NCBI GenBank assembly: GCA_030640155.1
Contig: DAOWJX010000022.1
Location: 1 to 6,238, forward strand
From: Candidatus Aegiribacteria sp.
GTDB lineage: Bacteria > Fermentibacterota > Fermentibacteria > Fermentibacterales > JCC-6
Length of the DNA: 6,238 bases
Reading direction: 5' to 3'
A program made the translations under genes and the position numbers. Every line of letters starts with the position of its first letter. Position 1 is the first letter of the stretch. The notes below the pieces were generated by a model, which had not been told where the DNA came from, did not search any database, and was given only the letters and a program-made list of their open reading frames with translations. This document shows positions 1 to 5,716 of this stretch, in pieces.

Positions 1-324
1 ACCCCTTATCCGGGTACGGAGCTTTTCCACAAGGCCATTGATGATGGAATTATATCGGGAACGGATGCATCCTATCTCAAGGAAAATCATGACAAAGATT
101 TCAATTATTTGAATATTCTCTTTATCATGGTAAATAAAAGGATTCCAAACTGTATAATCAGGTTCTTTTCATGGAAACCGATCCCCGCCATCATGGAATC
201 AATTCCCATACGATGGTTCCTGTCCCTTTTCACTCCTCTATACAGGATACTGAAAAAGAAAAGTGTCTGCAGAGCTCAGAGGGAGAGATTCGGCTGGTTC
301 ATTTCAGAGTATTCAGACAAATAA
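1..324 (+). CDS. C-terminal fragment of a probable radical SAM (B12-binding type) protein, 5' truncated
   Basis: Frame 1 is open from the first base to a TAA at 322-324 and gives 107 residues, so the gene enters from the left edge. It opens with TPYPGTELF. The motif 'PYPGT' followed by a short helix is the pattern seen near the end of the radical SAM core in B12-binding-domain radical SAM enzymes (BchE/methyltransferase-like families). What follows is a basic, aromatic-rich tail (around residues 41-95, with RFFSWKP and RWFLSLF) that fits the variable C-terminal region of these enzymes. An ATG at 109 lies inside the frame but is probably an internal methionine, because the recognisable motif is upstream of it. 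The CX3CX2C cluster motif would lie outside the window, so substrate and reaction cannot be inferred. It converges on the ferredoxin-like gene with 80 bases between the stops. Confidence 0.6.
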   Translation, partial: TPYPGTELFHKAIDDGIISGTDASYLKENHDKDFNYLNILFIMVNKRIPNCIIRFFSWKPIPAIMESIPIRWFLSLFTPLYRILKKKSVCRAQRERFGWFISEYSDK

Positions 325-404
325 GTTCGGGAATTCGAACTGCAGGCTGCTGAACTGAAGAGCAGAATATCTTATATCGACCTCAATGAAAAAATCTTTA
401 ATTC

Positions 405-1145
405 CTAGAGATTCATCTCGTCGAGAATGTCACCTCTGATGCCGATCTTCTGGAAAGAGATAGGTATCTGCTTTCCTGATTGAATGAGGGCCTTATGAAC
501 CACCTGGACAAGACCACCGCAACAGGGGACTTCCATGTAAACAACCGTGACGGATTTGATTTCATTCGTTTTGAAGATCTCCGTGAGTTTATCAGTGTAA
601 TATCCGGGATCATCGAGTTTGGGACAGCCAACGAGAGCTACCCTTCCCTTAATGAAGCGGTTATGGAAATCAGGAAAGGCAAAGGGAACACAGTCAGCGG
701 CGATCAGGAGATCAGAATTGGTCAGGAACGGTGCACCGGGAGGAACAAGTGTGATCTGTACTGGCCATGTTGACAAACGTGAGGGTACATTATCAGAACC
801 TGTTGTCTCCATCGTCTCAGCATGATGTGAAAGTTCTCTTACTGCTGATCCCGGGCATGAACAAACTACCGGTTTCTTCTCGGTAGAAGTTGAGTTTCGT
901 TCCTCAAGGTGTTTTTGTACAGCCTCCTCATCGTACTCGTCAGCACGTCTCTCCACAATGGTTATCGCATCCTGAGGGCAGGGACCGATGCAATCTCCCA
1001 GACCGTCGCAGTATGACTCCTTAACGAGTTTCGCCTTGCCGCCTAATATCTGAATTGCTCCTTCGTGACATGCATCAGCGCAGATCCCGCAACCATCACA
1101 TTTATCCTCATCTATCCTGATTATTTTCCTGGTGATTTTACTCAT
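405..1145 (-). CDS. Cysteine-rich 4Fe-4S ferredoxin-like protein, cotranscribed with the Rrf2 regulator
   Basis: This 246-residue protein is probably a cytoplasmic electron carrier. Residues 11-57 form a bacterial ferredoxin-type module. The first cluster motif is complete (C16, C19, C22, C26). The second has C46, C52 and C56-Pro but leucine 49 where the fourth cysteine is expected. I recall the 'CDGLG-C' pattern from related anaerobe proteins, so this looks like a family trait rather than damage. After an acidic linker come further cysteines: C95 and C97 (CSCPGS), C152 (AADC), C174 (GCPKLDD) and C208-C209 (PCCGGL), the last recalling the CCG motif of heterodisulfide-reductase-like proteins. 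I chose the ATG at 1145 rather than one 36 bases upstream because AAGGAG lies 6 bases before it and the family starts close to the first cluster. It overlaps the end of the Rrf2 gene by 8 bases. Being divergent from hcp, it could be an electron donor to Hcp; that is inference. Confidence 0.85.
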   Translation of the reverse strand: MSKITRKIIRIDEDKCDGCGICADACHEGAIQILGGKAKLVKESYCDGLGDCIGPCPQDAITIVERRADEYDEEAVQKHLEERNSTSTEKKPVVCSCPGSAVRELSHHAETMETTGSDNVPSRLSTWPVQITLVPPGAPFLTNSDLLIAADCVPFAFPDFHNRFIKGRVALVGCPKLDDPGYYTDKLTEIFKTNEIKSVTVVYMEVPCCGGLVQVVHKALIQSGKQIPISFQKIGIRGDILDEMNL

Positions 1146-1563
1146 TTTGCTCTCCTTCGAAGAGTGTGACAAGGTCGGCAACTGTATGATCTGTGAAATA
1201 CTTTCTGAAAAGGTTTGATGCGTCCTCTATTACTGTGCCGAATAAACATGAAGGGAGTTCGCATCCCTGCCATGAGTATGGGCAGATGCCGATTACAAAT
1301 GGTCCTTCCAGCGCGATCCACACATCCATCAATCTGATGTAAGCGGGGTGGACTGCAAGGCTGAATCCGCCACCGTGTCCCCGTTTTGACGTAATTATAC
1401 CTGCGTGGGTAAGTTTCTGCAGAACCTTGGACAGATGATGGGCTGAGCCCGGCCTGAGAAGAAGATCTGAGAGAACAACATGTTTACCCTTTGAAGCTGC
1501 AAGCTTCGCAAGCGCATGAATGGCGAGAGACACTGATTCAGGGATCGTAACAGGTGATGACAT
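1138..1563 (-). CDS. Rrf2-family transcriptional regulator, probably Fe-S cluster binding
   Basis: At 141 residues this is the usual Rrf2 length. An N-terminal winged helix-turn-helix covers about residues 8-72: a helix around SLAIHALAKLA, a recognition helix around AHHLSKVLQKLTHAG, then the wing RGHGGGFSLA, which matches the family's R-G-x-GGG-(F/Y)-x-L signature. Three cysteines follow at C94, C101 and C106 (C-x6-C-x4-C), in the place where IscR and NsrR bind their cluster, so it probably senses Fe-S status, oxygen or NO. Spacing differs slightly from IscR (x5, x5), so the ligand and signal remain open. The start is supported by AAAGGA 5 bases upstream of the ATG. It is the first gene of a two-gene operon divergent from hcp and is probably autoregulated through the inverted repeat over its own promoter. 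NsrR, also an Rrf2 protein, represses hcp in enterobacteria; this gene occupies an analogous position. Confidence 0.92.
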   Translation of the reverse strand: MSSPVTIPESVSLAIHALAKLAASKGKHVVLSDLLLRPGSAHHLSKVLQKLTHAGIITSKRGHGGGFSLAVHPAYIRLMDVWIALEGPFVIGICPYSWQGCELPSCLFGTVIEDASNLFRKYFTDHTVADLVTLFEGEQNE

Positions 1564-1586
1564 ACATTTCCTTTCGGTTAGACTGT

Positions 1587-1615
1587 ATATTAGTAATGAA
1601 ATACTAATTTGTCAA
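1587..1615 (-). promoter_or_regulatory. Sigma-70-type promoter for the Rrf2/ferredoxin operon
   Basis: On the minus strand, TTGACA (1615-1610, a perfect -35) is followed by a 17-base spacer and TAATAT (1592-1587, -10, four of six positions match TATAAT). Transcription would start near 1580, leaving a leader of about 17-20 bases with the ribosome site AAAGGA at 1574-1569. The inverted repeat at 1589-1608 fills the spacer and most of the -10, an ideal place for repression. Confidence 0.75.
1589..1608. promoter_or_regulatory. Probable Rrf2 operator 1 (perfect 7-6-7 inverted repeat)
   Basis: ATTAGTA and TACTAAT form a perfect 7-base inverted repeat around a 6-base spacer. The site lies inside the rrf2 promoter between the -35 and the end of the -10. 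The same architecture recurs at 1680-1699 over the hcp promoter with 17 of 20 bases identical, which argues for a specific operator read by one dimer. The divergent Rrf2 protein is the obvious candidate; binding is inferred. Confidence 0.72.
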
Positions 1616-1653
1616 GGTATGCGTGAAGGCAGGTATAGCGGGATTATAGGGTA

Positions 1654-1681
1654 TTGACAGGAGGTTTGAAAATTCTATAAT
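1654..1681 (+). promoter_or_regulatory. Sigma-70 promoter of hcp with both hexamers at consensus
   Basis: TTGACA (1654-1659) and TATAAT (1676-1681) both match the consensus perfectly and are 16 bases apart. Transcription would begin near 1688, giving a leader of about 85 bases before the chosen hcp start. A promoter this strong usually needs tight repression. The second inverted repeat begins at 1680, covering the end of the -10 and the likely start point. Confidence 0.8.
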
Positions 1682-1699
1682 TGGTAAAGAAGTACTAAT
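1680..1699. promoter_or_regulatory. Probable Rrf2 operator 2 over the hcp transcription start
   Basis: ATTGGTA and TACTAAT, separated by 6 bases, repeat the layout of operator 1 with one mismatch between the arms. It overlaps the last two bases of the hcp -10 and extends over the predicted +1, so a bound dimer would block initiation. Its right arm is also part of a second, shorter palindrome, ACTAATTAGT (1694-1703), so a shifted or extended site is possible. The two operators start 91 bases apart. Confidence 0.68.
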
Positions 1700-1760
1700 T
1701 AGTGAATAGTAATCAACATGCAAGCTCTGAAATCAGTTGAACAACATGTGTCTTGAAAAG

Positions 1761-1766
1761 AAAGGA
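1761..1766 (+). promoter_or_regulatory. Ribosome binding site that decides the hcp start
   Basis: AAAGGA lies 6 bases before the ATG at 1773. The TTG at 1737 and the ATG at 1746 upstream in the same frame have no comparable site, and the encoded extension would be a 12-residue lysine-rich leader not expected in Hcp. Confidence 0.7.
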
Positions 1767-1772
1767 AAAGAA

Positions 1773-3413
1773 ATGTTCTGTTATCAGTGTGAACAGACCG
1801 CGAAGGGAACAGGATGTGACAGATTCGGTGTCTGCGGTAAAGACCCGAAGACTGCGGTTATGCAGGATCTTCTGATCTACGTGTCAAAGGGTGTCTCCAT
1901 GTGGGCTCAAAGGGCTCGCAAACTCGGAGTGATCGATCATGATGCCGATGTTTTCGTTGTAGAAGCTCTATTTTCTACGATAACCAATGTGAATTTCGAT
2001 TCTGATAACCTGATCAACATGATCCGCAATGGTGTGAGGATAAGGGATAGTATCAGAGAAAAATACCTCAACGCCTGTACCGCAAAGGGTGTAACTCCTG
2101 AGGAACTTGATGGTCCTGCGGTATGGCAGATGCCGGATGATGAAGAGGCTATCGAGATCGAAGCGGTAAAACTATCGATAGCAGATAGGCTGAAAGATCC
2201 CGGCAAGGATATCACGGGCCTTGAAGAATTGATCACCTACGGCCTGAAGGGTTCAGCAGCTTATGCGGACCACGCTCAGATACTTGGTTACGAAGACGAT
2301 GCTATATACGCTTTCTTTCATGAAGCCATGGATTTCCTTACAAGAAGCAATTCAGTAAATGATCTGTTCGGTATGGCTTTAAGGGTTGGTGAGAAGAATC
2401 TTGCTGTAATGGAACTGCTCGATACAGCAAATACTGAAACTTATGGTCATCCTGAACCTACAGAGGTTCGTGTAACTCCTTTAAAAGGAAAAGCCATTGT
2501 CGTTTCCGGACACGATCTAAAAGATCTCGAGGAGCTTCTTAAACAGACTGAGGGTAAAGGTATCAATATCTATACGCATGGTGAGATGCTTCCTACTCTT
2601 GCCTACCCCGGATTGAAGAAGTATTCACACCTCGTTGGTAACTATGGAGGCGCGTGGCAGGATCAACAGAAGGAATTTGATGCCTTCCCAGGTGCTATCC
2701 TCATGACCACGAACTGTATCCAGAAGCCAAAGGATTCCTATATGGACAGGATCTTCACCACCGGTCTGGTCCAGTGGCCGGGAGTTCCACATATCGATGA
2801 TCATGATTATTCCTCAGTAATCGAAGCAGCTCTTGCTGCTGATGGCTTTACAGAGGATGCACCGGAGAAGAAGATCATGATAGGATTTGCGCATAATGCG
2901 GTACTTTCAGTCGCTGACAAAGTAATCCAGGCTGTTAAGGACGGAGATATCCGCCACTTCTTCCTCGTTGGCGGATGCGACGGCGCGAAATCCGGACGGA
3001 ATTACTTCACTGAAATTGCACAGCAGATTCCCGATGACTGTATAATTCTCACGCTTGCCTGCGGTAAGTACCGATTCAACAAGCTTGAGTTCGGTGACAT
3101 CGGCGGTATTCCCAGGCTTCTTGATATGGGGCAGTGTAACGACGCTTATTCCGCGATACAGGTTGCGGTTGCTCTCGCCGGTGCATTCGAGTGTGGTGTA
3201 AACGACCTTCCTCTTTCGATGATACTGAGCTGGTACGAGCAGAAAGCGGTAACGATCCTTCTTTCACTTCTTCATCTCGGAATAAAGGGTATCAGGCTGG
3301 GACCCACGCTACCGGCTTTCCTTACACCTGCTGCTCTTGAGGTTCTTGTTGAGAAGTTCGCTATCAAACCGACAACAACTGCTGAAGAGGATCTGAAAGC
3401 GATACTCGGTTAA
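1773..3413 (+). CDS. hcp: Hybrid cluster protein (hydroxylamine reductase / NO reductase), class I
   Basis: The 546-residue product is full length for class I Hcp. The N-terminus MFCYQCEQT carries the cubane-cluster motif C3-x2-C6-x8-C15-x5-C21, the spacing found in anaerobes rather than the x11/x6 spacing of enterobacterial class II. All ligands of the hybrid Fe-S-O cluster appear in order: H247, E271, C315, C402 (in GGCDGAKSGR, the persulfide-type cysteine), C430 (LACGKYRFN), C455 (MGQCND) and E489 with K491 (WYEQK). The central region deleted in class III proteins is present. Hcp is a cytoplasmic enzyme that reduces hydroxylamine in vitro; in E. coli its main role is thought to be reduction of NO to N2O under anoxia. 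No hcr reductase gene follows, so electrons must come from another donor, perhaps the divergent ferredoxin-like protein. An operator covers its promoter, and reverse rubrerythrin follows after 26 bases. Confidence 0.97.
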   Translation: MFCYQCEQTAKGTGCDRFGVCGKDPKTAVMQDLLIYVSKGVSMWAQRARKLGVIDHDADVFVVEALFSTITNVNFDSDNLINMIRNGVRIRDSIREKYLNACTAKGVTPEELDGPAVWQMPDDEEAIEIEAVKLSIADRLKDPGKDITGLEELITYGLKGSAAYADHAQILGYEDDAIYAFFHEAMDFLTRSNSVNDLFGMALRVGEKNLAVMELLDTANTETYGHPEPTEVRVTPLKGKAIVVSGHDLKDLEELLKQTEGKGINIYTHGEMLPTLAYPGLKKYSHLVGNYGGAWQDQQKEFDAFPGAILMTTNCIQKPKDSYMDRIFTTGLVQWPGVPHIDDHDYSSVIEAALAADGFTEDAPEKKIMIGFAHNAVLSVADKVIQAVKDGDIRHFFLVGGCDGAKSGRNYFTEIAQQIPDDCIILTLACGKYRFNKLEFGDIGGIPRLLDMGQCNDAYSAIQVAVALAGAFECGVNDLPLSMILSWYEQKAVTILLSLLHLGIKGIRLGPTLPAFLTPAALEVLVEKFAIKPTTTAEEDLKAILG

Positions 3414-3439
3414 TTCAGGAGGGGATGAAAGGATTCAGA

Positions 3440-3985
3440 ATGAAGAAATTCGTATGCACCGTATGTGGTTATGTGCATGAGGGCGATGCTCCGCCGGAAA
3501 AATGTCCGCAGTGTGGAGCTTTAAAAGAAAAATTCATAGAGCAGACAGATTTCGATATGATCTGGGCGGACGAGCACATCATAGGTGTCGCGAAGGGCGT
3601 GGATGAGGAGATTCTCGAAGGGCTCAGAGCGAATTTTACCGGTGAATGTACTGAAGTCGGCATGTACCTTGCGATGAGCCGTCAGGCTGACAGGGAAGGA
3701 TATCCGGAAGTGGCTGAAGCCTACAAGAGGATAGCTTTTGAAGAAGCCGAACATGCTGCGAGGTTTGCAGAATTGCTCGGAGAAGTAGTAGTTGCAGACA
3801 CCAGAGAGAATCTTCGCGTCAGAGTTGAGGCCGAGTACGGGGCCTGTAAGGGCAAGAAGGATATCGCGACAAAGGCGAAAAAGCTCGGGTATGATGCTAT
3901 TCATGATACGGTTCACGAAATGTGCAGGGACGAAGCTCGTCATGGAAAGGCGTTTAAAGGTCTTCTTGAGAGATACTTCGACTAG
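3440..3985 (+). CDS. Reverse rubrerythrin (rubredoxin domain first), peroxide/oxygen reductase
   Basis: The 181-residue protein has an N-terminal short rubredoxin domain (C6-x2-C9 and C22-x2-C25) followed by a ferritin-like diiron four-helix bundle. Likely iron ligands are E69 and E72, E102-x2-H105, E132, and E165-x2-H168. Rubredoxin at the N-terminus defines the reverse type, known from clostridia as an NADH-linked H2O2/O2 reductase fed by rubredoxin and its reductase. The start at 3440 gives the typical MKKFVCTVCGYVH and has AAAGGA 6 bases upstream. An in-frame ATG at 3425 (15 bases earlier) has AGGAGG only 2 bases away, too close for normal initiation, although it cannot be excluded. It lies 26 bases after hcp with no terminator between, so it is very likely in the same operon and under the same repressor. 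The protein is cytoplasmic. Confidence 0.93.
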   Translation: MKKFVCTVCGYVHEGDAPPEKCPQCGALKEKFIEQTDFDMIWADEHIIGVAKGVDEEILEGLRANFTGECTEVGMYLAMSRQADREGYPEVAEAYKRIAFEEAEHAARFAELLGEVVVADTRENLRVRVEAEYGACKGKKDIATKAKKLGYDAIHDTVHEMCRDEARHGKAFKGLLERYFD

Positions 3986-4000
3986 ATAAATTCTAATAGA

Positions 4001-4043
4001 GACCCCGCGTGGAGGATGGAACTCGATTCTTCATGCGGGAGTC
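4001..4043 (+). other. Long intergenic hairpin between reverse rubrerythrin and cupin
   Basis: The arms 4001-4017 (GACCCCGCGTGGAGGAT) and 4026-4043 pair over 17 base pairs with several G-U pairs and one bulged A, leaving an 8-base loop. The core CCCGC/GCGGG is strong. No run of T follows (next bases TGAGAGCC), so it is not a standard intrinsic terminator. It could protect the 3' end of the hcp-rubrerythrin message, mark a processing site, or lower expression of the cupin. I see no further structure in the rest of the 109-base gap. Confidence 0.55.
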
Positions 4044-4094
4044 TGAGAGCCTTGTAATAAATTCAGATGCAGAACAGAAAGAGGAAATGAATAA

Positions 4095-4433
4095 GTGAAA
4101 ATTACTAAGATCAGCGAGCAGCCACTTGTGAAGAACCCACACGGTGTTGATGTAAGGCGTGCTTACGATAATAAGCATGCTCTCTCAAGCGTTATTACTT
4201 TCCAGCCAGGCGAGAAACTGATCCGCCACATTACACCTGTCGATGTATTTTTCTACGTGCTCGAAGGTGAAGGTATTGTTGAGGTCGGAGACGAGAAAAA
4301 GACCGTTTCAAAGGACACGGTAATCAATAGTCCGAAGGATATCCCGCATTGCTGGTACAATGAGAGCGATGATATTCTCAGGGTTCTTGTCGTGAAGGTT
4401 CCCCGACCGACTGGAAAGACAAGATTGGTGTAA
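4095..4433 (+). CDS. Small single-domain cupin
   Basis: This is a 112-residue cupin_2-type beta-barrel. Motif 1 is seen as PGEKLIRHITPVDVFFYVLEGEG (residues 38-60) and motif 2 as NSPKDIPHCWYN (78-89). Of the usual metal ligands, H45 and H85 remain. The second histidine of motif 1 (HxH) is T47, and the glutamate position may be taken by D50, so metal binding is uncertain. Initiation is at GTG 4095 with a GAGG 10 bases upstream; an ATG at 4087 stops after three codons and is not used. No signal peptide. It is in the same direction as hcp and reverse rubrerythrin but separated by 109 bases and a hairpin, so membership of the stress operon is possible but not shown. Similar small cupins bind metals or small ligands; the substrate cannot be read from sequence. 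Confidence 0.82.
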   Translation: MKITKISEQPLVKNPHGVDVRRAYDNKHALSSVITFQPGEKLIRHITPVDVFFYVLEGEGIVEVGDEKKTVSKDTVINSPKDIPHCWYNESDDILRVLVVKVPRPTGKTRLV

Positions 4434-4493
4434 ATCGTACCTGTTAACGGTCTGGTATCATCTGTATATACTCAGCAGTGAACGGTTGTGATG

Positions 4494-4500
4494 AAGGAGG
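4494..4500 (+). promoter_or_regulatory. Strong ribosome binding site for the SH3-like protein
   Basis: AAGGAGG lies 4 bases before the ATG at 4505. It favours this start over the in-frame GTG at 4478, which has no upstream Shine-Dalgarno and would place polar residues (NGCDEGGG) before the hydrophobic leader. Confidence 0.65.
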
Positions 4501-4504
4501 AGGC

Positions 4505-5125
4505 ATGTTCAGCGCAATTATTCTCTCTGTAATTTGTGCTGCATCCGGGCAAGGGCAGTCGTACTGTCTTCTTACAAGTCTTGATTCAATTGTTGTTTTC
4601 CAGCGACCTGATTCCTGCGCAGCTGTCTGGAGCATGCTTGCTGCATTCGAGAGTGTAGTCCTATCCGGTAGAACTGTTGACGGATGGTTGGGATTTGATC
4701 CCGGAGTGGCGCAGGCGGCCAACATAGGAAGTTTCCGCTTGAGATGGATCTCCGAGGGTGAGAATTATGTGATAGAAGGTGAACTGGACAGTGTATCTGT
4801 TGTCTGGGGTCCCGGAGCTGACATCACCTATGCGATGATTTATCAGGATTTACCTCTATTTGCTGAACCTGATTCACTTTCCATGCTTATTGATTCCATC
4901 CCTTCCGGTTCTGCGGCGGGGATTATATTGAGAACTGAAGAATGGTACCTTCTGGATCTGAATGAAAGTCCTCTGGAGGATAGTATTCAGGGATGGATTC
5001 AGTCGCTTTTCGTATCAGTCAGTGGTGATCTTGATACTATTCCTCTGCTGGAGTGGTCTTCGGATCATCCAGATATTTCAATGCAACAACCCGGTAGGAT
5101 GGTGAATAAGTATTCCGGTAGATAG
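4505..5125 (+). CDS. Probable exported protein with an SH3-like domain, function unknown
   Basis: The 206-residue product begins with a hydrophobic stretch (residues 2-13, MFSAIILSVICAA) that resembles a signal peptide, although it has no positive charge at the start and C11 is not in a good lipobox. Residues 29-68 look like a bacterial SH3-type fold: VVFQRPDSCAAVWSMLAA, a 'VVLSGRTVDGWLGF' turn and a DPGVAQAANIG loop. Such domains often bind peptidoglycan or other cell-envelope ligands. The rest (about 75-206) is acidic, has no cysteines or recognisable motifs, and includes the hydrophobic patch ITYAMIYQDLPLF. The last 29 codons overlap the opposite-strand gene ending at 5037. No promoter or operator is evident upstream; the gap after the cupin is 71 bases. 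I do not recognise an orthologous family with a known role. Confidence 0.65.
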   Translation: MFSAIILSVICAASGQGQSYCLLTSLDSIVVFQRPDSCAAVWSMLAAFESVVLSGRTVDGWLGFDPGVAQAANIGSFRLRWISEGENYVIEGELDSVSVVWGPGADITYAMIYQDLPLFAEPDSLSMLIDSIPSGSAAGIILRTEEWYLLDLNESPLEDSIQGWIQSLFVSVSGDLDTIPLLEWSSDHPDISMQQPGRMVNKYSGR

Positions 5126-5591
5126 CCGAATGGTGCATTGCAGGATAACCTGATGAAATCATATCCCTGAAAAGTATATCAATATTCCTGAATTCGACCG
5201 GGAGCAGATCATTGTTTTTCATGTGAATGAACCACGAACAGTAGAGTTCCAAAGTGTCTTCTGAGCCTGTGAATTCCCTTCCTGTTCGAATGAATGCAGA
5301 TAGAAGCACTTCCGGGTCCAGTTCTTCCTCTGCGTATGGACGCAGATTGATTCGTGCAATCCGTCCGCATGGAGAAATGACGTCCTTCAGGGGTTCCACG
5401 GGCCCGCTTCCAGGGTTCATCAGTTCGCTTTCGAGTAATGTACGAGCAGATTCCATATCGAATATCGCGTGCGAGCTTCCCATCACTGCTTGAAAGAGCA
5501 GTTTATAGATATCTGAACCGGTCATGAGCGGATATCTGGCAAGATGGCTTCCAATGATTTTTCTGAATCTTAATTCCAGGTCACTGCACAT
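5037..5591 (-). CDS. Conserved protein of unknown function
   Basis: The 184-residue soluble protein has no signal peptide or membrane segment. It contains blocks that look conserved: YPLMTGSDIYKLLFQAVMGSSHA (residues 20-42), ISPCGRIARINLRPY (72-86) and HHSAIYRNTYSPSYRVV (153-169). I recall this arrangement (a 'D-x-YKLL-Q-A-x-G-S-x-HA' helix, then a 'GR-x-x-R-x-x-LRPY' strand) from uncharacterised proteins of uncultured bacteria and Chloroflexi, but I know no function. The paired histidines 153-154, H41 and the arginines could form an active site; that is speculation. The start at 5591 has GGAGGT 9 bases upstream. Its C-terminal 29 residues, including most of the third conserved block, are encoded opposite the end of the SH3-like gene. 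The kinase gene on its 5' side ends 125 bases away, in the same direction. Confidence 0.75.
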   Translation of the reverse strand: MCSDLELRFRKIIGSHLARYPLMTGSDIYKLLFQAVMGSSHAIFDMESARTLLESELMNPGSGPVEPLKDVISPCGRIARINLRPYAEEELDPEVLLSAFIRTGREFTGSEDTLELYCSWFIHMKNNDLLPVEFRNIDILFRDMISSGYPAMHHSAIYRNTYSPSYRVVALKYLDDPKTTPAEE

Positions 5592-5716
5592 TTATTCCAC
5601 ACCTCCGGGCAGCTTGTTCAGTCTTGAATAAGAACAGCCCTTTAGCCTGGCCGGTATAGGAAAGGCATGTCCCTTCCTGTCCCAGCAGGCATCGGTTACA
5701 TGACCGTGCACATGGT

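Noticed and set aside
325..340. Short inverted repeat GTTCG/CGAAC just after the radical SAM stop
   Set aside because: Only 5 base pairs with a 6-base loop and no T tract on either strand; too weak for a terminator.
1146..1181. Longer start for the ferredoxin-like gene (12 extra residues)
   Set aside because: The extension lies inside the Rrf2 coding sequence and lacks a ribosome site; AAGGAG sits correctly for the ATG at 1145.
1737..1772. Upstream extension of hcp from a TTG or ATG, adding 9-12 residues
   Set aside because: No Shine-Dalgarno at those codons, while AAAGGA is well placed for the ATG at 1773, and the family begins at MFCxQCxQT.
3521..3943. A 140-residue minus-strand frame inside reverse rubrerythrin
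   Set aside because: It is antisense to a gene with clear rubredoxin and diiron motifs and shows no recognisable domain.
4444..4725. A 93-residue minus-strand frame opposite the SH3-like gene
   Set aside because: The plus strand has a strong ribosome site, a hydrophobic leader and an SH3-like pattern; the minus frame has none of these.
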